DNA from: CALCKU01 sp964654665
GTDB taxonomy: Bacteria > Pseudomonadota > Alphaproteobacteria > Caulobacterales > Maricaulaceae
Length of the DNA stretch: 64,000 nucleotides
Assembly: GCA_964654665.1 (NCBI GenBank)
Contig: CAZZKV010000001.1
Span: 124,001-188,000 of the forward strand
Direction: 5' to 3'
Part shown: positions 63,989 to 64,000 of the stretch, piece after piece
How the letters are laid out: every line of letters starts with the position of its first letter
How positions within the stretch are numbered: position 1 is the stretch's first letter
Translations under genes and position numbers: made by a program
The notes under the pieces: generated by a model
Seen by the model: only the letters and a program-made list of their open reading frames with translations
Told to the model about the DNA's origin: nothing
Database searches by the model: none

Positions 63989-64000
63989 TGCGCGTTTAAC

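Noticed and set aside
1..64000. tRNA, rRNA, CRISPR array, insertion sequence or prophage
   Set aside because: No cloverleaf or T-loop motif, no spaced direct repeats, no transposase, integrase or phage structural gene in any frame examined.

Overview
The window looks like a chromosomal segment of a Gram-negative alphaproteobacterium. The evidence is the fabD-fabG-acpP-fabF-mltG-yicC-gmk cluster, the sufC-sufD-sufS-sufT-sufA cluster, a TIGR02302/DUF4175 protein, an RhlE-type helicase and a large TonB receptor. The base composition leans to AT for this class. A marine stalked or budding lineage (Maricaulales/Hyphomonadaceae type) is my best guess, but no rRNA or tRNA lies in the window to confirm it. 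Genes are densely packed, often with 1-11 bp stop/start overlaps.

Layout. 1-2207: end of a phosphate ABC transporter operon (pstC partial, pstA, pstB), with no phoU or phoB after it. 2244-3959: a long coiled-coil protein on the opposite strand. 4104-10119: fatty-acid synthesis genes running into mltG, yicC and gmk. 10233-14109: Fe-S assembly genes without sufB. 14208-16422: small helical protein, MmcQ/YjbR, GST and alpha/beta hydrolase. 16423-26793 (minus strand): RhlE-like helicase, OafA-type acyltransferase with SGNH domain, a three-frameshift pseudogene, two amidohydrolases (one apparently non-catalytic), DUF1289, DUF2891 and a tandem pair of related secreted proteins. 26942-31206: lptM-like lipoprotein, lysA, DUF4175. 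31207-32023: the only long gene-free stretch; it holds gene debris, a densely folded segment that may be a structured RNA, a telomere-like octamer repeat and a clear terminator. 32024-38552: repeat-rich secreted protein, VanZ-like protein, pterin dehydratase, VWA protein, DUF533 protein and penicillin-acylase-type hydrolase.

38661-48554: katG, a double-domain retropepsin lipoprotein, alr (no normal start codon), dnaB, phosphohexomutase, kdsD and a family 2 glycosyltransferase. 48744-51435: ahcY and metK, the two ends of the S-adenosylmethionine cycle, with a possible ribosome-binding-site-masking leader before metK. 51585-56383: a secreted hypothetical, an orphan rimM, and a three-gene overlapping set HupE/UreJ - parvulin isomerase - DUF3604 lipoprotein. 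56519-63939: small membrane protein, membrane glycosyltransferase, TonB-dependent receptor and S9 peptidase.

Functionally the window is mostly housekeeping (lipid, Fe-S, cell wall, SAM, replication) interleaved with envelope and exported proteins: lipoproteins, peptidases, amidohydrolases, glycosyltransferases. Together these fit an oligotrophic peptide-using lifestyle. No prophage, insertion sequence, CRISPR array, tRNA or rRNA was found. The points that most merit follow-up are the folded segment at 31438-31893, the multi-frameshift pseudogene, the start-less alr, the suf cluster without sufB, and several uncharacterised secreted families.
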